This document shows positions 1-7,535 of a DNA stretch of 36,023 nt, in pieces; positions within the stretch are counted from its first letter, which is position 1, and the number at the start of each line of letters is the position of its first letter. The notes below the pieces were generated by a model. It was given only the letters and a program-made list of their open reading frames with translations, searched no databases and was not told the origin of the DNA. Source of the DNA: Candidatus Saccharimonadota bacterium (GTDB taxonomy: Bacteria; Patescibacteriota; Saccharimonadia; Saccharimonadales; UBA10212); contig JAICWR010000005.1 of the NCBI GenBank assembly GCA_025934715.1, positions 1-36,023 on the forward strand. Direction: 5' to 3'. The position numbers were made by a program, and so were the translations under genes.

Positions 1-366
1 CAAGCTGCTGTAATAATTTTTTGCCGGCAGCGGCTTGGGCGGGGCTTTGAAAAAGGTTACCAAAAAATAAGAGCTGCGACTGTGTTCACTGCCTTTGTAA
101 GGATCAGCGTCCACCAGAGCCTGTAATTGTTTTTGGCTGCGCACAATCGTGATGCTGTTAAAGCCCAGCTTGGCCGGCCAGGTTTTCTCTAATTTAGCCT
201 CAATTGCAGCTTGATCTTTGGAACTAGACTCAAAAATCACATTGCCGCTGGATAGCAATGGCTGGACGTTCTTAAATCCGGCTGATTCGGCAGCCTGTTT
301 GAGCTTAGCACCGTGCATATTCGGATTTGATGGCCCAATCCCGCGAAGAAGAGCCACATATTTCAT
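1..366 (-). CDS. DUF1697 family protein, C-terminus cut by window edge
   Basis: The minus-strand reading frame from the ATG at 366 is open to the window edge (122 codons seen). It begins MKYVALLRGIG and continues with a LLSSGNVIFES stretch, both typical of the DUF1697 family (full length about 170-180 residues, so roughly the last third is missing). The family is a small alpha/beta fold of unknown biochemical function. The start is supported by a TATAAT box 6 nt upstream (373-378, minus). It is transcribed divergently from the SGNH hydrolase, with only 35 nt between the two start codons. Confidence 0.85.
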   Translation of the reverse strand, partial: MKYVALLRGIGPSNPNMHGAKLKQAAESAGFKNVQPLLSSGNVIFESSSKDQAAIEAKLEKTWPAKLGFNSITIVRSQKQLQALVDADPYKGSEHSRSSYFLVTFFKAPPKPLPAKNYYSSL

Positions 367-372
367 CCCCCA

Positions 373-395
373 ATTATAACCGCGCACGGTACAAT
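373..395. promoter_or_regulatory. Back-to-back leaderless promoters for DUF1697 and SGNH genes
   Basis: TATAAT on the minus strand (378 to 373) lies 6 nt from the DUF1697 ATG, and TACAAT on the plus strand (390-395) lies 6 nt from the ATG at 402. Both spacings put the transcription start at or next to the A of the start codon. No good -35 hexamer is visible for either. Confidence 0.55.
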
Positions 396-401
396 TGGTT
401 T

Positions 402-1025
402 ATGAGAGTTTTAGTCTTTGGCGCCAGTACGGTGCAGGGGTTTTGGGACAGCCAGGGCGGTTGGGCCGACAGACTGAAACGTCACTACGACGAGATTCAA
501 CTCAAGGACTTATCAAAAGACATCCCGCATGTGATGAACCTGGGGATATCGGCTGATGGTTCGTCCGAGTTGTTAAAGCGGATTGGGTATGAGTGCGAGG
601 CGCGGCAAAACCAAAAAGGCCTAACCGTAGTGATTTCCATCGGCAGCAACAGCGCGGCGATAGTTAACGGCCAACCAGTCGCCTCAGTCGAGCAATTTAA
701 AACTGAGATGGCCCAAATCATCAGTGTAGCCATGCAATATACCGACAAAGTGATGCTGGTTGGATTGCCGTCGGTTGATGAATCTAAAACCACCCCACTA
801 GCGTGGGCCGATTGGCATTTTAAGAATGACCGAATAGCCGAATTCGAATCTAAGGTCGAGGAGCTGGCCGGAGAACATGGAATTCCTTTCGTGCCCATCC
901 ATAGCACGATGTTTGCGAAGGGCAATAGTTTGAATGCGGCTGACGGCTTACATCCAAATGATGCTGGACATGAGCTGATATTCAATCTTGTTCAACCCAA
1001 ACTGGACAAGTTGCTAAATACTTAA
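402..1025 (+). CDS. SGNH/GDSL-type hydrolase
   Basis: A 207-residue protein starting MRVLVFGASTVQG. The expected SGNH blocks are visible: block I with Ser9 in GAS (in place of GDS), a block II glycine in NLGISADGSSE, a block III asparagine in SIGSNS, and block V DGLHP with Asp181 and His184. The family hydrolyses esters of lipids, carbohydrates or acetylated peptidoglycan; the substrate cannot be read from the sequence. No signal peptide is seen, so it is probably cytoplasmic. An in-frame upstream ATG at 327 would read back through the divergent DUF1697 gene and its promoter. The ATG at 402, 6 nt after TACAAT, is preferred. Identification of the fold is fairly sure, the substrate unknown. Confidence 0.85.
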   Translation: MRVLVFGASTVQGFWDSQGGWADRLKRHYDEIQLKDLSKDIPHVMNLGISADGSSELLKRIGYECEARQNQKGLTVVISIGSNSAAIVNGQPVASVEQFKTEMAQIISVAMQYTDKVMLVGLPSVDESKTTPLAWADWHFKNDRIAEFESKVEELAGEHGIPFVPIHSTMFAKGNSLNAADGLHPNDAGHELIFNLVQPKLDKLLNT

Positions 1026-1038
1026 CAAGTTAAGTATT
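1017..1038 (+). terminator. AT-rich palindrome at the SGNH stop codon, possible terminator
   Basis: AATACTTAAC-AA-GTTAAGTATT is a perfect 10-bp inverted repeat with a 2-nt centre, and the TAA stop codon lies inside it. A nearly identical copy sits at the end of the ABC permease gene (11333-11354). There is no long T tract here, so termination is only suggested. Confidence 0.4.
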
Positions 1039-1057
1039 TATACATAAGCGGTTATCG

Positions 1058-1063
1058 TACAAT
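1058..1063 (+). promoter_or_regulatory. -10 box of the TauE/SafE gene
   Basis: TACAAT ends 6 nt before the ATG at 1070, predicting a leaderless transcript. Confidence 0.5.
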
Positions 1064-1069
1064 ATTCAA

Positions 1070-1822
1070 ATGACATGGCACGAATGGCTGCCGTATGTAG
1101 TATTCGCTGTGACTTTCACGGCCAGCATTCTCTCCGGGATGGCCGGAGGCGGCGGCGGTTTTATAATCACCCCGTTTTATATCGCTATCGGCTTAACTCC
1201 ACAGCAGTCAATCGCCACCGGCAAACTGGGGGCGCTGGGCCTGGACGCCGGAGCCATCGCCGCTTTTAGAGGTAAAATCAAGCAGTATCGTAACTTCACG
1301 TTTTTTTTGATGCTGATAGCGATTGGAGTGGGCTTTCTGTCAAGTTATTTCATCAGAAACATTAAAAACGAAAACTTACAGCTGGTGATGGGAACGATGA
1401 ACCTGGCCATGATCCCGTTATTATTCATCAGGCACCACCATCTGCGGAGCCGGCGTAAACACTATGTCTTGAGGCTTATGAGCGTCTTGGCGATAATGGC
1501 TATATTACTACTGCAAGGGACATTTAGCAGCGGCATTGGCTCTTTGGTAAACGTGTTTTTAATCCTGTTTTTTGGTTTTTCGGCTTTGGAAGCCAGTTTA
1601 ATCAAGCGTCAAACCTCGATAGCTCTCGATGTTGTAGTGCTTGCCGGGCTGCTGGGCGCCGGGCTCATCAACTATAAATACGGGCTCATTGGAATGGCTG
1701 GCGGTGCCACGGGCGGTTTTATCGGTTCAAGATTCGCGCTGCATGAAGGCGAGCGGTTTGCCCGCTACGCTTTGATGGTCTTTATGCTGGTATCCGGTAT
1801 CTGGCTGGTAGTTTCAGCCTGA
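1070..1822 (+). CDS. TauE/SafE family sulfite/anion exporter-like permease
   Basis: A 250-residue, strongly hydrophobic protein with about seven to eight membrane segments. The N-terminal GMAGGGGGFIITPF motif, and its echo near the C-terminus (GMAGGATGGFIGSRFA), match the two-fold repeat of the TauE/SafE (DUF81) family. These are inner-membrane transporters for sulfite, sulfoacetate or related organic anions, but most members have no proven substrate. Length is close to the family norm. It stands alone, with its own -10 box, downstream of the SGNH gene. The product class is fairly certain, the substrate not. Confidence 0.85.
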   Translation: MTWHEWLPYVVFAVTFTASILSGMAGGGGGFIITPFYIAIGLTPQQSIATGKLGALGLDAGAIAAFRGKIKQYRNFTFFLMLIAIGVGFLSSYFIRNIKNENLQLVMGTMNLAMIPLLFIRHHHLRSRRKHYVLRLMSVLAIMAILLLQGTFSSGIGSLVNVFLILFFGFSALEASLIKRQTSIALDVVVLAGLLGAGLINYKYGLIGMAGGATGGFIGSRFALHEGERFARYALMVFMLVSGIWLVVSA

Positions 1823-1923
1823 TGCCGCTGTGATAATTCCACCTGCTTCCTGTATCCCATCTTATAGAGGTATATTCATCTAAGCGTTAAGCTTGGGTTG
1901 CAATACTAATAAAGGAGGTGTGC

Positions 1924-2112
1924 ATGGCCCAGGATTACAATCCAGCTGACAATTTAACGGACGAAGATCGCGCCAAAGGTGGTAGGGATAGCCACAACGG
2001 TGGTAATAGTAACAGTTCGATGAACAGTAATGCCAGCGGCGCGGCCGGTAATACTCCAGCCGCGCGGCGCGGCGGTAAGAACAGCGGCAAGAACCGCCGA
2101 TCCAGCAGGTAG
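1924..2112 (+). CDS. Small Gly/Asn/Ser-rich hydrophilic protein, KGG-like
   Basis: A 62-residue basic protein with almost no hydrophobic residues. Residues near the N-terminus (DRAKGGRDSHNGG) resemble the KGG-type motif of stress-induced hydrophilic bacterial proteins, and the C-terminus (RRGGKNSGKNRRSSR) is Arg/Lys/Gly-rich, which could suit nucleic-acid binding. The ATG at 1924 is chosen because a near-perfect Shine-Dalgarno sequence, AAAGGAGGTG (1911-1920), precedes it. A longer GTG start at 1918 would lie inside that site. This strong ribosome site contrasts with the leaderless genes around it. A clean hairpin terminator follows, so the gene is monocistronic. Function unknown. Confidence 0.65.
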   Translation: MAQDYNPADNLTDEDRAKGGRDSHNGGNSNSSMNSNASGAAGNTPAARRGGKNSGKNRRSSR

Positions 2113-2133
2113 GTGAAAAATAGCAAAAAGCGG

Positions 2134-2160
2134 CGAGCGGGATAAAATCCCGCTCGTTTA
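2134..2160 (+). terminator. Intrinsic terminator after the KGG-like gene
   Basis: A 9-bp perfect stem, CGAGCGGGA (2134-2142) with TCCCGCTCG (2148-2156), has a TAAAA loop and is followed by TTTA. Confidence 0.75.
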
Positions 2161-2168
2161 TTAGGTGC

Positions 2169-2174
2169 TACAAT
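2169..2174 (+). promoter_or_regulatory. -10 box of the gene at 2183
   Basis: TACAAT ends 8 nt before the ATG at 2183. Confidence 0.5.
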
Positions 2175-2182
2175 CTCTTTAG

Positions 2183-2761
2183 ATGTCGCGCAAAGCTAAA
2201 ATCGTCATGCTGGTAATATTGGCCCTGGTTTTTGTGGCGGCAGCCGTGGTGGCGGGGGTGGTTGTCCTACACCGGTCTAATAACCATAGCAGCGGCGCCT
2301 CAGCCACAAATAGCTCTCAAACGACTTCCCCCGCCCAGCGGGAAGCCTGTGAGATTTTCACACTGGCGGATGCCAAGCAGATCCTTAATGGCGACGTGGC
2401 TGGAGGGGATATGGAAGCCACCGGTACATCAAAAGATGTCCGGGTTAGCGGCTGCAGTTATAAACTTAGCAGCGCAGCCGCGCTGGCCGCCGATACAAAA
2501 TCCGCTTCTTTAATAGCCCATTTCCCCAGGACTTCTGTTGGGATTGCCAGCGACCAAAAGGCTTTCAAGGGCCCCTTGCCGCCTGGTTCAACCATAGTGG
2601 GCGGCTATGGCGACAAGGCGTTTTGGGACAGGCAGCTGGGGCAGTTAAACATCCTAAAAAATAATATCTGGTACGTCCTAACCTACGGCACGGCGGCGCC
2701 AGCCGACCGCAGCCTGCAGCAAACCAAGCAGCTGGCCGACATTCTGGCCCCTAAGCTTTAA
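2183..2761 (+). CDS. Membrane-anchored extracytoplasmic protein, unknown function
   Basis: A 192-residue protein with a basic N-terminus, one hydrophobic segment at about residues 5-29 and no lipobox cysteine, so an uncleaved anchor is likely. A Ser/Asn/Thr-rich linker follows (about 35-52), then a compact domain containing two cysteines (in REACEIF and SGCSYKL) that could form a disulfide outside the cell. The CEIFTLADAKQIL stretch is reminiscent of small secreted DUF3558-like domains of actinobacteria, but the resemblance is weak. It follows a terminator and has its own -10 box. No function can be assigned. Confidence 0.7.
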   Translation: MSRKAKIVMLVILALVFVAAAVVAGVVVLHRSNNHSSGASATNSSQTTSPAQREACEIFTLADAKQILNGDVAGGDMEATGTSKDVRVSGCSYKLSSAAALAADTKSASLIAHFPRTSVGIASDQKAFKGPLPPGSTIVGGYGDKAFWDRQLGQLNILKNNIWYVLTYGTAAPADRSLQQTKQLADILAPKL

Positions 2762-2827
2762 GGCGCGCGCCTGGCTAAAAACGGCGGCTTAGCTTAATAT
2801 TTATCTGTAGCATAAGCGACTTACTTC

Positions 2828-4591
2828 ATGGATGAAGACAAAAAAACCGAAGAAAAAGCAATAGAGACACAAGCGCCTGAAGATTCCGCAGCCGGGCAGG
2901 TGGATCCGGAAAAACCGGCTGCCGGCGGTTCTAAATGGGGGCGTTTTAAAGACTGGTATGGCCTGCGCAAGAAGTGGACCATCCCACTCAGCATCCTGCT
3001 GCTTATCTTGATACTAGCCGCCATCCCTTTCACCCGTTATGGATTAGCCGGCACAGTGCGCAAGGATAACATCGAGCTGAAAGTGACTGATGCCACAGCT
3101 AATACTCCAGTGAGCGGCGCAACCGTCCATATCGGCAATTTATCCGCCGAAACAGATAGCGCAGGTGAAGCGACATTGCATGGCGTCAAGGCCGGAAGCC
3201 ATAGCGTCACGATAACTAAGAATTACTACCAGCCCAGCACCGTCAAAATACTGGCGCCGATATTCAGCCAAAAAGCCATACCGGAGTTCCAGCTGACTGC
3301 CACCGGCCGCCAGGTCAAAATAGAGGTGACTAACCTGATTGATAAAACAGCCCTATCGAATGTGAATATAAGATTCACTGATACTTCGGCCAAGACTGAC
3401 AAGACAGGTAGCGCCACGGTCGTGCTACCGGTCGGCGAAGCCACACAAGGCGCGACTTTGAGCCTGCCCGGCTACAATGACGCAAGGGTCACCGTAAAGG
3501 TCAGCAATGACAAAATCCAGGACAACCAATTCAGCCTGACGCCTGCCGGCGAAATTTATTTCCTGTCCAACCTCAGCGGCAAGATCGATGTTGCCAAAAC
3601 CAACCTTGACGGCAGCGGCCGCCAAACTGTCCTGGCAGGCACGGGCAACGAAGACGACAGGAACACGGTGCTGTTAGCTTCGCGCGACTGGAAGTATTTG
3701 GCCTTGCTATCGCGCAGGGCCGGCAACACCCCGACGCTCTACCTGATCAACACGACTAATGACGGGCTCACCGCCATCGACACCGGCAGCTCTGATTTCA
3801 ATCTGGCCGGCTGGGTGAATGGCGATTTCGTCTATACGGTGACCCGCGACAATCTACAGCCCTGGCAGCCAGGGCAGCAAATTATAAAAAGCTACGACCC
3901 CGTGGCTAAAAAGCTGACAACCCTTGACCAGACCAGCGCCTCTGGCACCAGCCCCTTTGATTACACGGCCCAGCATATCGGGAACGTTTATGGCAACGAC
4001 GGCAAGGTCTACTATACGAAAAGCTGGAACGGCACCAGCCCGGCCGGGCTGGCCGATAAGCAAGCCACCTTTAATTCAATCAACACCGACGGCAGCGGCA
4101 AAACAGCAATCAAATCCTTCTCACTTAAGCCCAACTCGACTGACACAGCCATCAACCTTAGCGCCCAGCTGGTCGGGCCGGACAAAACTGAGCTGTATTT
4201 CTTTGATAGCGCCAGCGATAACTTCTATAGCTACTCCGGCGGACAGGTGGCGGCTGACAAAACTGAAACCCCGGACAACTTCTATAACAGTTTTTACGCC
4301 ACTTACCTTTTGTCGCCGTCTGGGAACAAGACTTTCTGGAGCGAACCGCGTGACGGTAAAAACACTTTGTTCACCGGTGACCAGAACGGCCAGAATCCTA
4401 AACAGATAGCCACCCTGAGCGATTACTCGCCGTACGGCTGGTACACCGATAGTTACCTGCTGGTGTCGAAAAATTCCAGTGAACTCTATATTATGGCCAA
4501 AGATGGGTCACAGACGCCGGTTAAGATAAGCGATTACCATAAACCGGCTCAAACATTTAATGGTTATGGAGGAGGTTACGGCGGCCTATGA
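2828..4591 (+). CDS. Membrane-anchored protein with two carboxypeptidase-regulatory-like domains and a beta-propeller-like C-terminus
   Basis: A 587-residue protein. Residues 1-48 are acidic and cytoplasmic, and a single membrane segment lies at about 51-73. Two consecutive beta-sandwich-like repeats follow (about 78-155 and 157-235). Each has the pattern of a value, a substitution point and a G-x-A turn (PVSGATVHIG then DSAGEATLHGV; ALSNVNIRF then DKTGSATVVLP), typical of CarboxypepD_reg/PEGA-type modules. From about 240 to the end, repeating stretches such as GEIYFLSN, KYLALLSRR, NTPTLYLINT and KTELYFFDS suggest a TolB/WD40-like propeller. A probable surface sensor or binding protein; the ligand is unknown. 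It overlaps the next gene by 4 nt (ATGA), so the two are co-translated. Confidence 0.75.
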   Translation: MDEDKKTEEKAIETQAPEDSAAGQVDPEKPAAGGSKWGRFKDWYGLRKKWTIPLSILLLILILAAIPFTRYGLAGTVRKDNIELKVTDATANTPVSGATVHIGNLSAETDSAGEATLHGVKAGSHSVTITKNYYQPSTVKILAPIFSQKAIPEFQLTATGRQVKIEVTNLIDKTALSNVNIRFTDTSAKTDKTGSATVVLPVGEATQGATLSLPGYNDARVTVKVSNDKIQDNQFSLTPAGEIYFLSNLSGKIDVAKTNLDGSGRQTVLAGTGNEDDRNTVLLASRDWKYLALLSRRAGNTPTLYLINTTNDGLTAIDTGSSDFNLAGWVNGDFVYTVTRDNLQPWQPGQQIIKSYDPVAKKLTTLDQTSASGTSPFDYTAQHIGNVYGNDGKVYYTKSWNGTSPAGLADKQATFNSINTDGSGKTAIKSFSLKPNSTDTAINLSAQLVGPDKTELYFFDSASDNFYSYSGGQVAADKTETPDNFYNSFYATYLLSPSGNKTFWSEPRDGKNTLFTGDQNGQNPKQIATLSDYSPYGWYTDSYLLVSKNSSELYIMAKDGSQTPVKISDYHKPAQTFNGYGGGYGGL

Positions 4592-4929
4592 CATTTGACG
4601 AATACCAAAAACAGGCGATAAGCACGGACGTCTATGGCGGACAGGGCGATATCATGTCGATTGCTTTCATAAACAAAGTGCTGGGCTTGGTCGGCGAGGC
4701 CGGCGAAGTGGCCGAAAAAGTCAAAAAACTGCAGCGTAACAGTGAGGGTTCAATGACAGGCAAAGACCGGGATGAGTTGCTAAAAGAGCTCGGCGACGTG
4801 CTCTGGTATTTGAGCGCCATCGCCCATTATTTGGAAGAACCGCTGGGAAAAATCGCCGATAATAACCTTTCCAAATTGAAAGACCGTAAAGAGCGCGACG
4901 TTATCGCCAGCTCTGGCGACAACCGCTAA
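4588..4929 (+). CDS. MazG-like nucleoside triphosphate pyrophosphohydrolase
   Basis: A 113-residue all-alpha protein. The family signature is visible: ExxE in GEAGEVAEK (around residues 36-44) and ExxD in KELGDVLWYLS, which bind Mg2+ and cleave NTPs or dNTPs to monophosphate and pyrophosphate. The tail KDRKERDVIASSGDNR resembles that of many short single-domain MazG proteins. It probably sanitises damaged or excess nucleotides in the cytoplasm. The start codon overlaps the stop of the membrane protein upstream (ATGA). It runs convergently into the AlkA-type glycosylase gene 13 nt away. Confidence 0.88.
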   Translation: MTFDEYQKQAISTDVYGGQGDIMSIAFINKVLGLVGEAGEVAEKVKKLQRNSEGSMTGKDRDELLKELGDVLWYLSAIAHYLEEPLGKIADNNLSKLKDRKERDVIASSGDNR

Positions 4930-4942
4930 ACACCTAAGTGGT

Positions 4943-5590
4943 TTAAACGTTGTGGCGGGTTTGTTTTTGCGGGTTATTGTCCAGGCTTTGCCAGAGGTAC
5001 CAACTGGCGACCGATTCGTAGGGATGCCAGTGGTTATCGTTAGCCACGGTCACGCACATCGCCGGATCCGGCAGTTCGTTTAGGCCATATAGAACCATGA
5101 TGGCTTTTCGGATGCCCAAATCGCCCACCGGCAAAATATCCAGCCGGCCCAGCCCGAACACCATGAACATGTGGGCGCTCCATTCGCCGATGCCCTTGAC
5201 GGCTGTGAGCTGCTCGATTAGCTGTTCGTTGGGCATGGTTGCTATATGTTCCAAGTCGAGCCGTTTGTCCAGGACGTGCCGGGCCAGGTCTTTTACGCAG
5301 CGGACTTTGGCCCAGCTCAGGCCCACATCACGCAATTTTTGGTCATCCACTATTATTAATTGCTCAGGAGTGGGCATCTTGCCGTCAAAGAGCTCCAGGA
5401 CGCGCCGCCAAATAGCTCCGCCGGCTTTAGCGCTGAGCTGCTGGCCGACGATGCTGCTGACCAGCTCACCATAGCGGTCCTTATGCGGCTTTAATCGGCA
5501 TGGCCCACTGGCTTTTATAACTGGCGCTAGTTTCTTGTCTTTGCCCATCAAGTGTTTCTCGGCCCGGCGCAGCTGCTGCTGGAAACCCAT
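4943..5590 (-). CDS. AlkA-type DNA-3-methyladenine glycosylase (HhH-GPD)
   Basis: A 215-residue protein from the ATG at 5590. A longer frame exists upstream, but it would run through the promoter and 5' half of the divergent gene. The helix-hairpin-helix (VKGIGEWSAHM, 131-141) is followed by the Gly/Pro loop with the catalytic aspartate (ILPVGDLGIRKA, Asp157), as in AlkA/HhH-GPD enzymes that excise alkylated purines. The QQLSAKAGGAIW segment (50-61) is also typical. It is close in length to short bacterial and yeast MAG-type enzymes, lacking the AlkA N-terminal TBP-like domain. TAGCAT lies 7 nt upstream of the start. Confidence 0.88.
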   Translation of the reverse strand: MGFQQQLRRAEKHLMGKDKKLAPVIKASGPCRLKPHKDRYGELVSSIVGQQLSAKAGGAIWRRVLELFDGKMPTPEQLIIVDDQKLRDVGLSWAKVRCVKDLARHVLDKRLDLEHIATMPNEQLIEQLTAVKGIGEWSAHMFMVFGLGRLDILPVGDLGIRKAIMVLYGLNELPDPAMCVTVANDNHWHPYESVASWYLWQSLDNNPQKQTRHNV

Positions 5591-5597
5591 ACGGAAA

Positions 5598-5623
5598 ATG
5601 CTACAATGGCTGTGAAATATAAG
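5598..5623. promoter_or_regulatory. Overlapping divergent promoters, glycosylase and the gene at 5634
   Basis: On the minus strand TAGCAT (5603-5598) is 7 nt from the glycosylase ATG. On the plus strand TACAAT (5602-5607) or TATAAG (5618-5623, 10 nt from the ATG at 5634) can serve the other gene. The two -10 elements overlap, so both promoters could not be occupied at once. Confidence 0.4.
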
Positions 5624-5633
5624 CAAAACCAAA

Positions 5634-6164
5634 ATGACTCCTACAGCCAAAGCCCCTATCGCCCCGCAGCCAGTGATTAATGACGTCGCCGGCCCGACAT
5701 CCATGCCGGCGCCTAACCTGGTGGATAGCATCCCTGTGCATAACCCCGGGCAGGCGCCGGCGCGCCATGATGATGACGCCGAGCTGGATAAAATTATGCA
5801 GGATGTGGGGCGGGAGCTGCACAAAGATGACGGGCCCCATAAAAAACACCATTTCTGGGAAGCCGGCCGGCGCCACAAGAAAGAAGCTAACTTTTCCACC
5901 CAGATGTCCATAAAGAAAGCGCCGCAGCCCGTTGCCGCCGGGCCCCGGCCGGCGCCGGCCGCCCATCAGGCGGGTGCTGTTCCTAAGCCCCCAGTACCGA
6001 AAGCTCCCACCCAAACTGCTCATTCCAAGGTTAAACCAATCGCCCAAAAAGCCGCCAGGGCGCCCAAGGCTCCCAAGCAACACCACGCGCCGCTGATGGT
6101 GACCGTTATAACTGTCTTAGTGACAGTCGCGTTAATCGCCGTTGCTTACCGGGCTTATAACTGA
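5634..6164 (+). CDS. Pro/Ala-rich tail-anchored membrane protein, unknown function
   Basis: A 176-residue protein. About 150 residues are hydrophilic, rich in Pro, Ala, Lys and His (repeated PQPV, PAPA, KAPKAPKQ), and a single hydrophobic segment follows near the C-terminus (about 151-172), with only a few residues after it. This tail-anchor layout places the disordered region in the cytoplasm. A short charged block at about 45-85 (DDDAELDKIMQDVGREL) may be helical. The family is not recognised. It is convergent with murC, with 1 nt between the stop codons. Confidence 0.65.
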   Translation: MTPTAKAPIAPQPVINDVAGPTSMPAPNLVDSIPVHNPGQAPARHDDDAELDKIMQDVGRELHKDDGPHKKHHFWEAGRRHKKEANFSTQMSIKKAPQPVAAGPRPAPAAHQAGAVPKPPVPKAPTQTAHSKVKPIAQKAARAPKAPKQHHAPLMVTVITVLVTVALIAVAYRAYN

Positions 6165-6165
6165 C

Positions 6166-7461
6166 TTAACTGGAGAATTGTTGTCTTAGCCACTCGTCTA
6201 AAGAGCCGGCTCCGCCGGCGCTCAAACAAAGCACCAAATCGCCGGCCACGGCGTGGTGCTCAATCATTTTTTTCAAATCGCTGTTTAACTGTGCCGCGGC
6301 CGCCTTGGCCCTAGTGGCGGCGCTGAGCAGTTTCAGTAACTTCTCTGCGGTCAGCAGTTCTAAGCTGGGGTCTTCCCGCGCCAAGTAACTCGGCACGACG
6401 TAAAGCTGTTTGACCTCCTCAAACAATCCAGCCAGTTCGTCTTTAATGAAGTGCTGCCGGGTGTTGTGCAGTCCCTCATAAACGACTACTACGTTATCAG
6501 CGGCGACTTCGTGGGCCAGCTGCAAAGCACCGATGATCTTAGGCGGCGTGTGGGCGTAATCGGTGTAGATGTTGGGGAACAGCATTTCGAACCGCCGCGA
6601 CACGCCGGGGAATTCATTAAGCTTGGCCAACAGCTCCGCCAGCGGCTTATCCAAAAGCGGCTGCAGCCCCTTGGCCACCAGCCAGGCGTCCAGCCGGTTG
6701 ACCCGACCCGGCAGCTTAAGCAGCTGGTCGATTTGCGGATCCTTATCGTCAAGGATCGCTTTGCTACCGTTGGCGTCCAGGCCTAACTTCTCGGCGTCAT
6801 CGTGCCACAAAACTGCCGACTGGCTTTGGTCGATGAATTCATTGAAAGCTTCATAGTAAGACTCGCGGGTTGGATAGATATCCGGATGGTCCCAATCGAC
6901 ACCCGTTATAAGAGCCATTTGCGGATAGAAACTTAAGAAATTACGGTCATATTCGTCGGTTTCATAAATGAAGAACCCACTTCCATCTTCATAATGCCCC
7001 ATATCGCCGAAGCTGAGCTTGGCTCCCACTGAATAACTGGCTGGTATGCCCAGCTGCTTGAACAGCCAGATGGCCATGGCTGTGGCCGTGGTCTTACCGT
7101 GGGTACCGGCTATAGAGATCAACTGGAGCTTTTTCTGCGACAAAATCTCGTTTATCAGATCGTCGCGCTTGGTGGCCTTGATATTATTGTGCCGGCAAAA
7201 CTCCAGCTCCGGATGGTTAGGGTCGGTTTTAGGTAAAGCTGAGCTGTAAACCAACCAATCAATCGGACTGAGCTGGTGGACCTTGGCTAATTGTTCGGCA
7301 GTTTGGCCGATATGAATATCACTGATGCCGCGCTCTTTGAGATAACCGATATAACCGCTTGGCCGCGCATCGCTGCCGCTGACTTCGTAACCAGCCTGCT
7401 TAGCGATCAGAGCCAGCGGGCCGATGGCGGTGCCGCCGATTCCCGAAAAAAACACGTGCAT
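6166..7461 (-). CDS. murC: UDP-N-acetylmuramate ligase, MurC/Mpl type
   Basis: A 431-residue Mur ligase. The N-terminal Rossmann-like domain starts HVFFSGIGGTAIGPLA, the ATP-binding loop is AGTHGKTTATAM (near residue 118), and the central domain carries YETDEYDRNFL and DWDHPDIYP. A C-terminal domain includes TDYAHTPPKI and VYEGLHNTRQ. MurC joins L-alanine to UDP-MurNAc in the cytoplasm during peptidoglycan precursor synthesis; Mpl joins a recycled tripeptide instead. The GIGGTAIG start and lack of other wall-recycling genes favour MurC, but Mpl cannot be excluded. The region directly upstream is a heptamer repeat that supplies its -10-like sequences. Confidence 0.85.
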   Translation of the reverse strand: MHVFFSGIGGTAIGPLALIAKQAGYEVSGSDARPSGYIGYLKERGISDIHIGQTAEQLAKVHQLSPIDWLVYSSALPKTDPNHPELEFCRHNNIKATKRDDLINEILSQKKLQLISIAGTHGKTTATAMAIWLFKQLGIPASYSVGAKLSFGDMGHYEDGSGFFIYETDEYDRNFLSFYPQMALITGVDWDHPDIYPTRESYYEAFNEFIDQSQSAVLWHDDAEKLGLDANGSKAILDDKDPQIDQLLKLPGRVNRLDAWLVAKGLQPLLDKPLAELLAKLNEFPGVSRRFEMLFPNIYTDYAHTPPKIIGALQLAHEVAADNVVVVYEGLHNTRQHFIKDELAGLFEEVKQLYVVPSYLAREDPSLELLTAEKLLKLLSAATRAKAAAAQLNSDLKKMIEHHAVAGDLVLCLSAGGAGSLDEWLRQQFSS

Positions 7462-7463
7462 GA

Positions 7464-7505
7464 ATATAGGATATAGGATATAGGCAATAGGGAACAGGCA
7501 ATAGG
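7464..7505. repeat. Degenerate heptamer tandem repeat upstream of murC
   Basis: Six consecutive 7-nt units read ATATAGG three times (7464-7484), then CAATAGG, GAACAGG and CAATAGG (7485-7505). All end in AGG. Read on the minus strand, the first units give TATATC, TATATC and TATATT spaced 7 nt apart. The middle one (7475-7470) is 8 nt from the murC ATG, the spacing seen for other leaderless promoters in this window. Confidence 0.7.
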
Positions 7506-7535
7506 GAAAGCGGAATGCCTGATGCCTATTGCCTA
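7481..7535. repeat. Inverted repeat between murC and the gene at 7563
   Basis: TAGGCAATAGG (7481-7491) is matched by CCTATTGCCTA (7525-7535), an 11-bp perfect inverted repeat (12 with the flanking A/T) around a 33-nt spacer. The left arm also recurs as a direct repeat: AGGCAATAGGGAA at 7482-7494 and 7496-7508. Confidence 0.6.

Noticed and set aside
327-401. Upstream ATG extending the SGNH hydrolase by 25 residues
   Set aside because: It would cover both divergent -10 boxes and the first codons of the opposite gene; the ATG at 402 fits the family N-terminus.
5591-5911. Longer minus-strand start for the AlkA-type glycosylase
   Set aside because: The extra 107 residues are antisense to the gene at 5634 and unlike any glycosylase; the ATG at 5590 has its own -10 box.
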